A stretch of 64,000 nt of DNA from UBA1141 sp963665155 (GCA_963665155.2 CAXXFI010000001.1:806001-870000), one strand, 5' to 3'; positions 45,144 through 55,042 are shown, numbered from the stretch's first letter. Program-made: numbers and translations. The notes: a model not told the origin generated them from the sequence alone.

Positions 45144-45959
45144 CTAGTAGAGTCCAGCCATAGAGCCAGCAAACTCTTTGGGCGTTTTACCCTTCAGGGA
45201 ACTGTGGGGCCTGACCTCGTTGTAGTCCTGCCGCCAGTTCTCTATGATCTCCCTGGCATGCCTTACACTCATGAACCAGTTGATGTTCAAGCATTCGTCG
45301 CGTAGTCGGCCGTTGAAGCTCTCAGCAAAGGCGTTCTCTACCGGCTTGCCAGGACGTATAAAGCTTAACTTGATGCCCCTCCGATAGGCCCACTCATCCA
45401 TGGCCTTGCTTGCGAACTCCGGGCCGTTGTCCACAGTGATCACCTCAGGTAGTCCCCGTGTCTCTTCCAGTCTCTCCAGGACTCCCACCACTCTGGCGCC
45501 TCCCAGAGAGGTATCTACCTCGATGGCTGGGCACTCCCGTGAATAGTCGTCCACTATGGCCAATGCCCGGAAGCGCCGACCGGTCACAGTGCTATCAGAG
45601 ACAAAGTCCATGGACCACCTCTGATTAGGACGTACAGGAGATGGAATGGTCTCCCGGACCCCTGCCGCCCCTTTGCGCCTCCTCTTCTTCCTGAGCGCAA
45701 GCCCCTCTTCACTGTAGATGCGCTCTGTACGCTTGTGATTGATCACCAGGCCTTCTCTCTTCAGCATGATGTGCAACCTGGGACTGCCAAAGCGCTTCCT
45801 CTCCCATGCCAGCTCACGCATTCTGCGACGCAGGACAGCATCATCACCCTGCTTCGACTTGTACCGATAGACCGAGGGTGAGATACCAGTAAGCAGACAG
45901 GCCCTCCTCTCACTCAGCCCAAGACTCTCTATGGCATATGCCGCTGCCATCTTCCTCAC
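45144..45959 (-). CDS. IS3-family transposase OrfB
   Basis: The catalytic part of an IS3 transposase (DDE integrase fold), about 271 residues from the internal ATG. The catalytic residues are visible in WSMDFVSDST, VDNGPEFASK and FAESFNGRLRDE. The N-terminal part contains a HTH_21-like region (RELAWERKRFGSPRLHIML). In vivo it is probably made as an OrfAB fusion by minus-one frameshifting on the A AAA AAC site at 45974-45980 near the end of OrfA. The stop lies at the end of the element. Confidence 0.93.
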   Translation of the reverse strand: MRKMAAAYAIESLGLSERRACLLTGISPSVYRYKSKQGDDAVLRRRMRELAWERKRFGSPRLHIMLKREGLVINHKRTERIYSEEGLALRKKRRRKGAAGVRETIPSPVRPNQRWSMDFVSDSTVTGRRFRALAIVDDYSRECPAIEVDTSLGGARVVGVLERLEETRGLPEVITVDNGPEFASKAMDEWAYRRGIKLSFIRPGKPVENAFAESFNGRLRDECLNINWFMSVRHAREIIENWRQDYNEVRPHSSLKGKTPKEFAGSMAGLY

Positions 45960-45967
45960 CTTGGGCT

Positions 45968-46234
45968 TCAGAAGTTTTTTGCCAGCAACTCCTTCAGAGA
46001 CCAGTTGTCCAACGCCTGCTGGGCCACAATCTGCTTCAGGCGCCGGTTCTCTTCCTCAACGGACCTTAGCCTCTTCAACTCGTTCAACGTCAGCCCGGCG
46101 TACTTGGCTTTCCACTTGTAGAAGGTGCCTTCGCTCATGCCGTGCCTGCGGCACAGCTCCCCTGTCTTGGCCCCTGCCTCTGCCTCGTTCAGGACCCCTA
46201 TGATCTGCTCCTCTGTGTACCTCTTCCGTGCCAT
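45968..46234 (-). CDS. IS3-family transposase OrfA
   Basis: A helix-turn-helix DNA-binding protein of 88 residues (RYTEEQIIGVLNEAEAGAKT, LCRRHGMSEGTFYKWKAKYA) followed by a leucine-zipper-like helix. This is the typical small first protein of IS3 elements, which binds the ends. It stops just after the slippery AAAAAAC, which allows production of OrfAB by frameshifting. Confidence 0.92.
   Translation of the reverse strand: MARKRYTEEQIIGVLNEAEAGAKTGELCRRHGMSEGTFYKWKAKYAGLTLNELKRLRSVEEENRRLKQIVAQQALDNWSLKELLAKNF
45974..45980 (-). promoter_or_regulatory. Programmed -1 frameshift site of IS3
   Basis: A AAA AAC on the minus strand, just before the OrfA stop, is the classic IS3 slippery heptamer. 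Slipping one base back joins OrfA to OrfB. Confidence 0.75.
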
Positions 46235-46767
46235 GAGCCCTCCTTACTATGTCCTATTTTACCCGGAGGACTCTCTTTGCCACTGTTTCTGTTCTCGGGG
46301 GTAAGGTCACCATGTATACCCGGTGCTCTTCTTTGGTTCTGCTGGGGAAAACGCACACGTTTTGCAGGCTACGATGCCGACGAGTTTCACGAATGATTAC
46401 TGATATTCCTTGTTGCTTGACGCTAACGATTGCAGCATCGTATTCGTTGCCGCCATTCAAAAGACGAACCAATCTCTGTCCCAGTTTGGGTTCTACCTGG
46501 CCCAAGTAGTCGCCGTCCCTGGAGTACACATTGAGGCTGCTGTTTTCAACGACCAGGTTTACAGGGTCGCTGGGGGCCACGCGAGCGACGGTATCCTGTG
46601 ATGCGGTCTTTCGCAGTACAGTGGTGCCGGATTTCCCGCTTTCCTCGATAAACATTTGAGGAGCGCCGCTGGTCTTTCGGCCCTGCTTAGTCGCAACCGG
46701 GCTACTGCCTAGACTGTCCAGGCGGGCGAGGTTCTTTTTGGCGATGTTGTTATATGGAGCAACGCGG

Positions 46768-48765
46768 GCAACATTGATTCCCTCGTAAAAACCCCTCGTC
46801 CTCCGGGGGCAATGGGAGGATAATGTGGGGAAAGGGCGTTGGGGCAGCGCCTGGCCGAGGGAGGGGAGGATGTTCCGAATACGAGACCCGCAAGAGAGCC
46901 TCTGGCAGTCCCAGTTCCTGGTGACGCCGAAGAAGGCTAAGCGTCTGGAGAGAAGTTGGGCCGAGGTTTTCCGAAACGAGGCGCTCCCCCTGATTGACGA
47001 GGAGCGCTTTGCTCCCATGTACTGCGTGGACAACGGCCGTCCCAACCGGGCGGTGCAGACCGTCCTCGGGGTCCACCTCCTCAAAGAGATGTTCAACCTC
47101 ACCGACGATGAAGCTCTGGAACAACTAGAGTTCAACCTGCTCTGGCACCACGCCCTGCGGCTGGACATCGAGGAGACCCACCTGCCCCAGAAGACCCTCC
47201 ACAACTTCCGAGTTCGCCTGATGCAGCACGACGGTGGCCGGCTGGCTTTCCAGGAGACCACGGACCGGATCATCCAGGCGCTGGGCATACGCACCGGAAA
47301 GCAACGGCTGGACTCCACCCACATCATGAGCAACATCGCCACACTCACCCGGCTGGGCCTGTTCTGTGAGACGATGCGGTTGTTCCTGCGGGCCTTGCGC
47401 TGGGAGCACCCAGAGCTTCGCCCTGGGGTTCCGGAGGGCCTCCTAGGGCGCTATTTGAAGGAAGAAGACGAGGCGACCCACTACGAGGACGCCCGCACGG
47501 GGGAGGGTCGGCGACGCCTTTCGGTCTGTGCCCGGGACCTCTACCGGCTGGTGGACCGGTTCCATGGCACGACTGCTGCCCAGCTGGAGGAGTACCGGCT
47601 GCTGGAGCGGCTGCTGCGGGAGCAGTGCCATGTGGGCAAACACCGGGACGGGCGCCCCAGGGACGATGACGACGATGCTGGGGAATGCAAGGTGCCCGTG
47701 GCCTTGAAGGACCCGAAGCAGGTGTCCGCCGACTCGCTGCAATCGCCCCACGACCCGGATGTGACCTACAGCGGCCACAAGGGGAAGGGGTACGAGGTGC
47801 AGGTGGCGGAGACCTGCCACGAGGAGAACGCCACCCAGCTCATCACCCACGTGGAGGTGACCCCCTCGAGTGGGAGCGACACCGACGTGAGCGTGCCGGT
47901 CGTTGACGGGCTCGCGGAGCGGAAGGTCCGACCGGACGAGCTCTTCGCCGACACGGCGTATGGGTCGGGCCGCAATGCCTTCGAAGCCTCGCGCCGGGGA
48001 ACGGAACTGGTGAGCCCGGTGGCGGGGTCGGCGCCGGGGAACTCGCACGAAGGAGAGGGTGACGGACCACCGCCGCTCACCGCCGCGGACTTTCAGATCG
48101 ACGTCACAGGGGAGCAGGCCACGGTGTGCCCCGCCGGCCACCCGTCCATCGAGGAGCACGAGTTGGAGGATGCGCCGGAGCGGGTAGAGGTCCACTTTGC
48201 CAGGACAACATGCGAGCCCTGCCCCTTGCGGTCCCGTTGCCCAGTGAAGCTGGACCGGCGTGCGGGGGCCTACGTCCTCAAGGCGGACCTGGTGAAGGTG
48301 AACATCGAGCGGCGCCGGAGGGCCGAGGCCACCGAGGAGTGGCGCAAGCGGTATGCCATAAGGGCCGGGATCGAGGGAACGAACTCCGAGCTGAAGCGCG
48401 CCCACGGGCTTGGGCGCTTGCGGGTGCGAGGGGGCCGTCGGGTGCGGCTTGCCGTCTACCTGAAGGCGTTGGCGTGCAACTTCAAGCGGATGGTCCATGC
48501 ACGCCTGGTGGAGATGGAGAACACGGCTCAGCGGGCGGTCGGGACGGTACCTGCGGTCACGGCCGCATGAGGGCGCCGCTCCACAGCTTCCACCGGGTGC
48601 CCTGAGCCACGGAAGGGGTACCGCAACGGGATCACGCTTGTCCTGAGCGCGGCAGATGGTGCGGTGAGGCCAGCAGCCGGCATCCCGTGGCCTCCTCCCT
48701 TCCAGGCCCCTTCGCACGCCAGGGTTCATCTCAAACAGGCCTTTTTGCGAGGGAATCAAGGTTGC
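46768..48765 (+). mobile_element. IS1182-family insertion sequence
   Basis: The left end has GCAACATTGATTCCCTCG (46768) and the right end, as its complement, GCAACCTTGATTCCCTCG (48765). With the following A-runs the match is about 22 of 24 bases. The element is roughly 2.0 kb and carries one transposase gene. It is GC-rich compared with the host. It separates piece 1 from piece 2 of the TPR gene. Confidence 0.82.
46870..48570 (+). CDS. IS1182-family transposase
   Basis: A DDE transposase of about 566 residues in the IS1182 group of the IS4-like superfamily. Catalytic acids are visible: D1 in RLDSTHIMSNIA, D2 in LFADTAYGSGRN and E in IRAGIEGTNSELKRAHG. The N-terminal domain (LTDDEALEQLEFNLLWHHAL) is conserved in this family. 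A cysteine-rich part near the end (CEPCPLRSRCPV) is likewise typical. The ATG at 46870 has GGGAGGGGAGG just before it; an upstream in-frame opening at 46825 is less likely. The gene is GC-rich at third codon positions, unlike the flanking genes, so it came from another source. Confidence 0.94.
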   Translation: MFRIRDPQESLWQSQFLVTPKKAKRLERSWAEVFRNEALPLIDEERFAPMYCVDNGRPNRAVQTVLGVHLLKEMFNLTDDEALEQLEFNLLWHHALRLDIEETHLPQKTLHNFRVRLMQHDGGRLAFQETTDRIIQALGIRTGKQRLDSTHIMSNIATLTRLGLFCETMRLFLRALRWEHPELRPGVPEGLLGRYLKEEDEATHYEDARTGEGRRRLSVCARDLYRLVDRFHGTTAAQLEEYRLLERLLREQCHVGKHRDGRPRDDDDDAGECKVPVALKDPKQVSADSLQSPHDPDVTYSGHKGKGYEVQVAETCHEENATQLITHVEVTPSSGSDTDVSVPVVDGLAERKVRPDELFADTAYGSGRNAFEASRRGTELVSPVAGSAPGNSHEGEGDGPPPLTAADFQIDVTGEQATVCPAGHPSIEEHELEDAPERVEVHFARTTCEPCPLRSRCPVKLDRRAGAYVLKADLVKVNIERRRRAEATEEWRKRYAIRAGIEGTNSELKRAHGLGRLRVRGGRRVRLAVYLKALACNFKRMVHARLVEMENTAQRAVGTVPAVTAA

Positions 48766-49094
48766 ACGGCACGTCCTTGGCCTCCACGTATCGTCCCAGT
48801 TCCATATACGCTTTGCCCAACCGATTCATCGCTTCCACATCGTCGGCAAAGAGTTCCGGAATTGCTCGATTTACTTCGCTGGCGCGCTCCCATTCGCCCT
48901 TTAGGGCAAGGGCAATGGCATCCCGGCTCAAGTCCCGTTTTAGCCTGGCGCTATTTGGCGTTTGTGTTAGTTCCTTATCCATCCCATCTCCCGGTTCATC
49001 CCATCTTGATTTTCAAACAATTTAGAACTGCGAACCCCAACATCCTGTCAATCTAGCTCGAAATTCGCAAATATTTATTCTCTTTTTGATCTAG

Positions 49095-49822
49095 ACGATG
49101 GCGCTACCCTGGCCGAAAGCGCCTGCAGAACCGTCGGGCGCTGACCGGCATCTTGTTCGTCCTGAAGAGTGGCATTCCCTGGGAGATGTTGCCCCAGGAG
49201 ATGGGGTGTGGCTCGGGGATGACCTGCTGGCGTCGTCTTCGAGACTGGCAGGAAGTTGGAGTTGGCAAAACCTTCATGAAATGTTTCTGGCCAAACTGCG
49301 AGAAGCCGACCAGATTGACTGGTCTCGAGCCGTGGTGGATAGCGCCTCCATCCGGGCGGTTGGCGGAGGGGGGAAAACTGGGCCCAATCCCACTGACCGG
49401 CGCAAGCCGGGGAGCAAGCACCACTTGATCACCGACGCCCAAGGGATCCCTCTGGCCGCCATCTTGACGGGCGCTAACCGTCATGATGTAACTCAGTTGC
49501 TACCCTTGGTGAAAGCCATTCCGTCCATTCGGGGCCAGGTAGGACGTCCACGCCGGAGACCAGACTAAGTTCAGGGAGACCGAGCTTATGACCCCACCGG
49601 CAGGCGTTGTGATCGCTGGGGATCGAGCCGGTCCTGGCCAAACGCCTTACCCAGCACGGGAGTGGCCTGGGCATCCATCGGTGGGTAGTGGAGCGAACCC
49701 TGGCATGGCTGCACCAGTTCCGACGGCTGCGGGTTCGCTATGAAAGGCGAGCCGAAATTCATGAAGCTTTCCTTTCCTTCGGTTGTTCCCTCATCTATTT
49801 GACAAGGTCCAAATCAATTTGT
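49095..49822 (+). pseudogene. IS5-family transposase remnant
   Basis: A decayed IS5-family transposase. The N-terminal part lies in one frame (FVLKSGIPWEMLPQEMGCGS, WRRLRDWQEVGV), and the central part in another (WQNLHEMFLAKLREADQIDW, VVDSASIRAVGGGGKTGPN, PGSKHHLITDAQGIPL). After a further break the C-terminal part is readable to about 49822 (HRWVVERTLAWLHQFRRLR, YERRAEIHEAFLSFG). At least two frameshifts separate these, so the protein cannot be made. It is adjacent to the start of the broken TPR gene. Confidence 0.85.
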
Positions 49823-50560
49823 TAGGCGCTCTAAGGCTATCAACGGGCCTGTGGCCCCAGAATAGGGACAACAGGCAAAGGGAACATAGTTAGCCCTCAG
49901 AATACGGTGAGTATTGTTAAGTATGTTGAAGCTTGGCTAACTAAATTTTCCGTTAAGGAGGCCTCGGCGTTTCTCCAGGGTTCGGTGCCCTTGCGTGTTT
50001 CAAGGATTTGGAGCCTTTTGTTGGAGCCCTTGAGCGAAGCTAGGAAGCGCAGGAGCTAGTCGGCTCGGAGAAGGAGGGATGGGAGAGACATAATGAGGTT
50101 TGCCGTGGAAAGGCCGTATTCATATTCCAGGAGAGTCGCCTTTATTACTGGGGCACCGTGGGATATGGCATTGATGAATGAGGTTTCGATAGCCTATGTT
50201 CGATAGCCTATGTAGGTAGCTTGAAAGTGATAAGTGGTGAGAACTGAATGGCTCGATTCCGTCCTGGAATGCGGAAATAATGCGGTAGGTGAGAGGGAGG
50301 GTTTTGAGGGAAAACCCGGGCCAGAGACTGTCTGGCCCGTGATGAGGTCTGGGCCAGCACGATAGTTTGCCAGGAAATATTACGCGCTGCGAAATTGCTT
50401 CCGGATAACTCTCGGATTAACGGTACGGACGCCCCGGCCCCAATGACTACGACTTCTTTCGTCTACTTGGTCCGTAGTCTGTATGGTCCGTAATAATAAA
50501 GGTCGTCAAGGATGTCGAAGCCGATGATATATGGCGCCTAAAGTGGCACAGCAGGGCGGA
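49823..50560. other. Non-coding region of about 740 bp
   Basis: It contains a hairpin CGGGCCAGA/TCTGGCCCG at 50317-50339 and a duplicated TCGATAGCCTATGT near 50187-50218. No gene, tRNA or recognised RNA is apparent. Confidence 0.5.
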
Positions 50561-50770
50561 TTAAGCAAGGACTATATAACCGCGCGTTGTAAGGCGGGCT
50601 AGACTACCTCTTGCATGCTGGCTCGTCCACCCAAAAAACTCTTCCACTTCGTTCATTGCGAATCTCCGGTCCCCACGAACCCCGAACCGGTAGCAAGGAA
50701 GCAGCCCAGCATCAGCCCAGCGCCGAACCGAGTGAGGGTACACATGAAACAATTCGGCTACTTGATTCAC
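50561..50770 (-). CDS. Helix-turn-helix excisionase/MerR-like small protein
   Basis: A 69-residue protein with an excisionase/MerR-type helix-turn-helix: NQVAELFHVYPHSVRRWADA followed by GLLPCYRFGVRGDRRF, which is the usual wing. The start is a GTG at 50770, because an in-frame stop lies only a few codons upstream. Such proteins act as excisionases or small regulators and often occur next to mobile elements. Here it sits between an IS5 remnant and an IS1202-like element. The last 25 residues do not match the usual family end, so it may be truncated. Confidence 0.65.
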   Translation of the reverse strand: MNQVAELFHVYPHSVRRWADAGLLPCYRFGVRGDRRFAMNEVEEFFGWTSQHARGSLARLTTRGYIVLA

Positions 50771-50961
50771 GGGATCAACCCATTGGTATTCTTTTGTCTA
50801 TAGTTGTCGATTGCGTTGCGATTGGTAGTAATACTCGGCACCTGCGCCTCCGTGTTAACTTGGTAGCCCCGTTCCCCTTCTGAAGATCCCCTCCAAAATG
50901 GGGGCTACAAGTGAAGGGGAAATATGTTGTAGGTCTACAATTTTGTCAGTAGCTAATAGGT

Positions 50962-52599
50962 CAGGGAAAATGTCAGTTCATGGAAGGACTGACATTGAGT
51001 ACCAAAGAGGAAAACCGGTTACATATCTTGAACGGGGTATTAGAGCGGCACTGGTCGATGCGGGAGGCGGCCCCGCTGCTTGGAGTAAGTGAACGTCAGG
51101 GGTGGAGACTGCTGGTGGCCTATCGTAAGTCCGGAGCCAGGGGACTGGCGCATAAGAACCGGGGCCGGGTCCCTCCCAACGCCACTCCTAAGACCGTCCA
51201 GCAACGAGTAGCGGCCTTAGCCCAGGAACGCTACGAGGGCTTCAACCATACCCACCTGACCGAACTATGGCCGAACGAGAGGGACTGATATTATCCCGGC
51301 CCACGGTAAGGCGAATTCTGGTGAGGGCCGGATTGACCAGCCCGCGCCATCGCCGGCCACCACAACATCGGATTCGAAGGCAACGGATGCCTCAGGAAGG
51401 AATGCTGCACTGGATGGGAGTCACCACCTCTGGCTGGAGGACAGGGGATCTTGGCTGACTTTGCTGCTGGCAGTGGACGACGCTACCGGAACAGCGCCGT
51501 ATGCCCTGTTCCAAGAACAAGAAGATACTCGGGGCTATTTGTCTCTGCTTCAGGGCATCATCGAAAGCCAAGGTGTACCGATGCGGTGTACACCGATAAG
51601 CATGCCGTCTTTCAACCCCGGCGTAATCCATCAGACCTACCCCAGGTTCCCCGGAATGGACCATCAACTCACGGATCATCAACCCAATGGGGCCGTGCCC
51701 TGGGAGAACTGGGGATCACCCAGATATTGGCCCACAGCCCCGAGGCCAAAGGAAGGGTTGAACGAGCCAATGGAACCTTCCAAGACCGCTTGGTGGCGGA
51801 ACTGCGTCTGGCTGGCGCCTGCACCCTGGCTGAGGCGAATCAAGTGTTGACCGAGTTTCTGCCCCGGTTCAACCATCGCTTCGGGGTGCCTGCGGCTCAG
51901 CCGGAATCAGCCTACCGGCAAGTGGACCCAGAGTTGGACCCAGAGTTGGACCTGGGTGGTGTGCTGTGCAGTTGCGCCGAGTGGCCAAAGACAACACGGT
52001 GCAATACCACGGACGGGCATTACAGCTCTTTCCCAGTATAGAGCGGCCCAGCTATGCCGGAGCTCGGGTGGAGGTGCAAGAACGTCTGGATGGTCGTCTA
52101 CTGATACGGCATAGGGAGCAGATCCTGACTCCTCAGGAAGCGCCGCCTCTAGCAGCCGAACTACGGGCACAGGTCGTAGCAGGTTCGGTGGTGGTGGCAT
52201 TTCCAGACCCGGACCCGACGGACTGGAGGCCCCAGGAACGTGTCAGAGCCCCGGTGCTTCCAGGGCCCCTATCTGGCGAAATCATTTGGTATGAGGATCC
52301 CGCTAGGAAACAGGTCCACCGGGACCTGGTGGGAGCGGGGATGGAGCAGGCGCGGCGGCAAGGCAAGCGCATCGGTCGGCCCCGGGTGAATGAACGGCCC
52401 GAGTTCGAGCATAATTTCGCCAAAGTAGTAGAGCGCATCGGGCCAGGAGGTATCTCAAGACGGCAGGCGGCCCGAGAACTGGGCATCGGCTATGCTACCG
52501 TGAAGCGCCTCCTAGATTCCCAGGAAAGGTAGTCAGTCAAGCCATTAACTACGTATTAGCTAAAACCAAATACACCAAAGACTACTGACATTTTCCCTG
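50962..52599 (+). mobile_element. ISNCY/IS1202-like insertion sequence with perfect 16-bp inverted ends
   Basis: The ends are CAGGGAAAATGTCAGT (50962-50977) and its exact complement ACTGACATTTTCCCTG (52584-52599), giving an element of 1638 bp. The transposase start codon is just inside the left end. No target duplication is obvious. The transposase gene is decayed. Confidence 0.9.
50980..52532 (+). pseudogene. ISNCY/IS1202-like transposase, frameshifted, with resolvase-type C-terminal HTH
   Basis: Readable in several frames. First a double helix-turn-helix region (WSMREAAPLLGVSERQGWRL, HKNRGRVPPNATPKTVQQR). Then the DDE core: LDGSHHLWLEDRG in one frame, VYTDKHAVFQPRR in another and KGRVERANGTFQDRLVAEL, which hold the three acidic residues. 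Then follows ARVEVQERLDGRLLIRHREQ. The last 90 residues (51966 frame) look like the C-terminal helix-turn-helix of serine recombinases: MEQARRQGKRIGRPRV and ISRRQAARELGIGYATVKRL. At least four frameshifts lie near 51280, 51400, 51575 and 51970. This combined architecture is unusual. Confidence 0.82.
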
Positions 52600-53544
52600 G
52601 ACAACAACAGGAAATGGCTTTTCCCCAAAAGTCGTACAGAATTGTCGCTCAGCATGGACCGTGCCGATCAAAGTTATTGTTAGTACTTCCAGTAACATTG
52701 CCAGGCCCATTCGGTATACTTAACTAGTTCGGGCCTTGAGGGCTTACGAGAGTGGTCCCCATGTCACTCGGATTCCCTTGGCTTCATCCTCCCGCAACGC
52801 AGCTTACCGCTAAACTTTGTGCATCCCTCTTTCGGTTTCTCTGCTTTTAGATCAAGGGGCGCGTAGCCAAAATTGATGCAACTAAAATTGATACAGACGT
52901 TCTCCAAGAGCGCAATAAATACCTGACTGCGGCATTTTTACAGGATTACTCCTTCAATACAATAACGAAAACATAACGAACTGGTAGAAGGCATAACGAA
53001 ACCATAACGATAATTAGCATCGCCGCATTCTTAATAAATTATTGAGCCTAGGCTACGATTATTGGGCCTCGGCGACCGACCTGAGGATAGCGTCTTGTCA
53101 GCCGGTTTTAGCGCTTTCGCTTTGGGAACCATGCGGGTGGATTGTTCGGCAACCGACTCAGGCTGATGTCTGGGTATACACCCTCAAATAGAAGCAGCCT
53201 AGAGACTGCGCAAGGCAGTTCAGAAATTAAAGAGGCCCGGATACTATTCCGGGCCTCTTTAATTTCATGGCATTCCTGGACGGCAACTTATTTCGCCGAT
53301 GCTGCTATTTCACAACTGCTGCCGGAGCCTACAGGTGGAATTCGCAACAGAATGTTCGACAAATCCATGGTCATTAACTTGGTCATCTCCAGAGAGTCCC
53401 GGAAAACGCGCACCTTGCGGATTCACCGGCACATGTTTAATCTCCGGACAGGAGTAGATGCTTATGGCTGCCGTCTTGGCAGTCGTTTTTCTGCCCAGTA
53501 GGGGGTCTGCAGTTGGACATACCGTGCCCCAAACAATTTAGGAG
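52600..53544. other. Non-coding region with a perfect hairpin
   Basis: About 945 bp between the IS1202-like element and a decayed beta-propeller gene. It holds CATAACGAA repeats at about 52970-53011 and a perfect hairpin at 53223-53266. An open frame at 53142-53501 spans the hairpin and is probably not a gene. Confidence 0.5.
53223..53266. terminator. Perfect 19-bp hairpin
   Basis: GAAATTAAAGAGGCCCGGA pairs exactly with its complement at 53248-53266 around a six-base loop. A-rich and T-rich sides would make it a terminator in either direction, but no gene reads into it. Confidence 0.75.
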
Positions 53545-54710
53545 ATGCCATTTGTTGGTAGAAATGGGGACCTGCTTGTGGATGTGTCGGGAAACATCGT
53601 GTATAGCTCCCGAGGCACCACAGGCAGCATAACTCGGTTCAACCCGGCCGATCTCAGTTTTAAGAGGTGGGACATTGGGGCTATTCCCGGCAACGGGGGA
53701 GTGGACGTCACAAATGATGACATCGCTATCATCAACGCACGAACAGATGGCATAATGCGCGTGGAATTAAAGTAGAATGGCACTCGCACTAGTTGGCCGG
53801 CTGGCAGCAGCGTGTCGGACCTAACGCTGGATGCCGACGGGAACGTATACTCACAAGTCCCTTCGGGGTGCGCAGGGTGGATCCTGAAACTCACGCCTCT
53901 GGCCTCCGTCACAGTAGGCTCGCCATCGACGGCAACTTGGGAACACTGGCGGGTAAATGGACTGGTTCACTCGCAATACGCAGGTGCGGCTATCCACCCA
54001 GATTCAGGCTTTGTGTATTGGGGAGCGGGGTGTGACAATTCTATCGGCGAACTCCACACTGTCACCGGTAAAATCCGGAAATGGGCGCTGCGCGACAGCG
54101 CAGTCGCTGGCGCCAGGGGTGTTCAATAGACAGCAACGGCGACGTCTGGGCCGTCACGCCTCCGAGTCAGGGAGCCGAAGACCCAGGCATCAATTACGTT
54201 GTCAGGCTGAGGCCCTCTACCAACGAGTTGACCGGGTACGCCATCCCTACAGTCAACGGCAACCCTTCGATAATTGCCGCAGGCGACGGCTATATCGGCA
54301 TCTCGGAAGGCTCGGGTTCCACCTTAGTAATCTTAACGCCCAATGGGACACCCTTCGTGGTAACACCGACAGCGGGGACCGCCACACGGACCACAATCTC
54401 AGCGGTTGCGACGCCTGTGGCATTGGCAGCGCCCACCAACGGGGTCGCGACTGAGACCAATGTTGACGTGGAGCCCACCCTGACTGGCGATTTACTAGAG
54501 GTAAAGCATACGCCAACGGGGAAGGACCCAGCGGGAATTGACGCCATGCCCGACCTACCCGGAAGCTTCTATTTCCTATATGGCGCCAGATCATCGAGGA
54601 ACCTTGTCAGCCTACTACCCAACTCAGGAAGAGGTACCGTAGGCCCCCTACCAGACAGCCATTGGAACTGCGACGTTGTTGGCGGCAAAGCTGCTGATAT
54701 CGTCGGCCAG
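53545..54710 (+). pseudogene. Streptogramin-lyase-like beta-propeller gene, decayed
   Basis: Fragments of a secreted-type beta-propeller like virginiamycin B lyase. The repeats are spread over three frames: 53545-53775 (GSITRFNPADLSFKRWD, IIDxN-like blades), 53812-54129 (DLTLDADGNVYSQVPSG, SGFVYWGAGCDNSIGEL) and 54081 onward (SIDSNGDVWAVTPPSQG, NYVVRLRPSTNELTGYA). The end reads into GSFYFLYGARSSRN. The start region has an ATG at 53548 area but no clear signal peptide. Frameshifts near 53775-53800 and 54110 break it. The fold is a reasonable assignment; the enzymatic activity of the ancestral protein is unknown. Confidence 0.6.
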
Positions 54711-54726
54711 AATTATGGAAACCTCG

Positions 54727-55032
54727 TCAATTGGGGAGTTCCTTCCCGAATCTGGAGTGTATGGCTATCTCTGCTTCTACCTTCGTTCCTTCTCTGGCCA
54801 GTTGGACATCCACGCTGCCGCCATCCGCCAACCTATGCTCTTTATCCGCCTGGTACCCTAGGCCCCGCGCATGATTCGCGACCACTTGTTGAAAGTGGCG
54901 GTGCAGTGCACCGCCACGTCCGCTGACGGCTTTCTTGTTAACTGTTTTTAGTCCTTGCATGGTGGGTACCAGGAATACTGCGGGTCGGTTCCCCAGGCCC
55001 AGGCGGGTCACTACTTCCGACACTAGTAGCAC
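54727..55032 (-). pseudogene. Fragment of a nuclease-like protein (PD-(D/E)XK type)
   Basis: The fragment (minus strand) reads PAVFLVPTMQGLKTVNKKAV, then HRHFQQVVANHARGLGYQAD, then GSVDVQLAREGTKVEAEIAI. The last contains the Asp...Glu-x-Glu pattern of restriction-endonuclease-like folds. Similar C-terminal domains occur in proteins of plasmids and mobile elements. The upstream portion is missing: the IS630 derivative begins about 15 bases upstream of the fragment in transcription direction. Only the C-terminal part remains, so it is not functional. Confidence 0.5.
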
Positions 55033-55042
55033 TTCAACTTAA

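Larger units (their letters stand above)
45147..46276 (-). mobile_element. IS3-family insertion sequence
   Basis: An IS3-type element with two overlapping genes, OrfA and OrfB. Imperfect inverted ends are visible (AGAGTCC near 45149 and GGACTCT near 46268), so the boundaries are approximate by a few bases. No target duplication is certain. It lies within the C-terminal part of the TPR gene. Both frames look intact, so the element may be active. Confidence 0.75.
45001..48982 (-). pseudogene. TPR protein gene split into three pieces by two insertion sequences
   Basis: A once single minus-strand gene. Piece 1 (48766-48982) starts with an ATG and a GGGAG ribosome-binding site and encodes TPR helices (MDKELTQTPNSARLK, GKAYMELGRYVEAKD). 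Piece 2 (46276-46767) resumes with VAPYNNIAKKNLARLDSL and includes IEESGKSGTTVLRKTAS and a HIRAN-like stretch (LNVYSRDGDYLGQVEPKLG, VIIRETRRHRSLQNV). Piece 3 (45001-45143) is the acidic tail (GQSLVSHIRGDDLDEDDDEE, ending EWNDNE and a stop). Between pieces 1 and 2 lies an IS1182 element; between 2 and 3 an IS3 element. The original protein probably resembled TPR proteins common in Chloroflexota; its role is unknown. Confidence 0.8.

Noticed and set aside
47443..48759. Long minus-strand open frame of 438 codons
   Set aside because: Shadow of the GC-rich IS1182 transposase gene on the plus strand.
53142..53501. Plus-strand open frame of 119 codons
   Set aside because: Runs through a perfect hairpin and shows no protein-like pattern.
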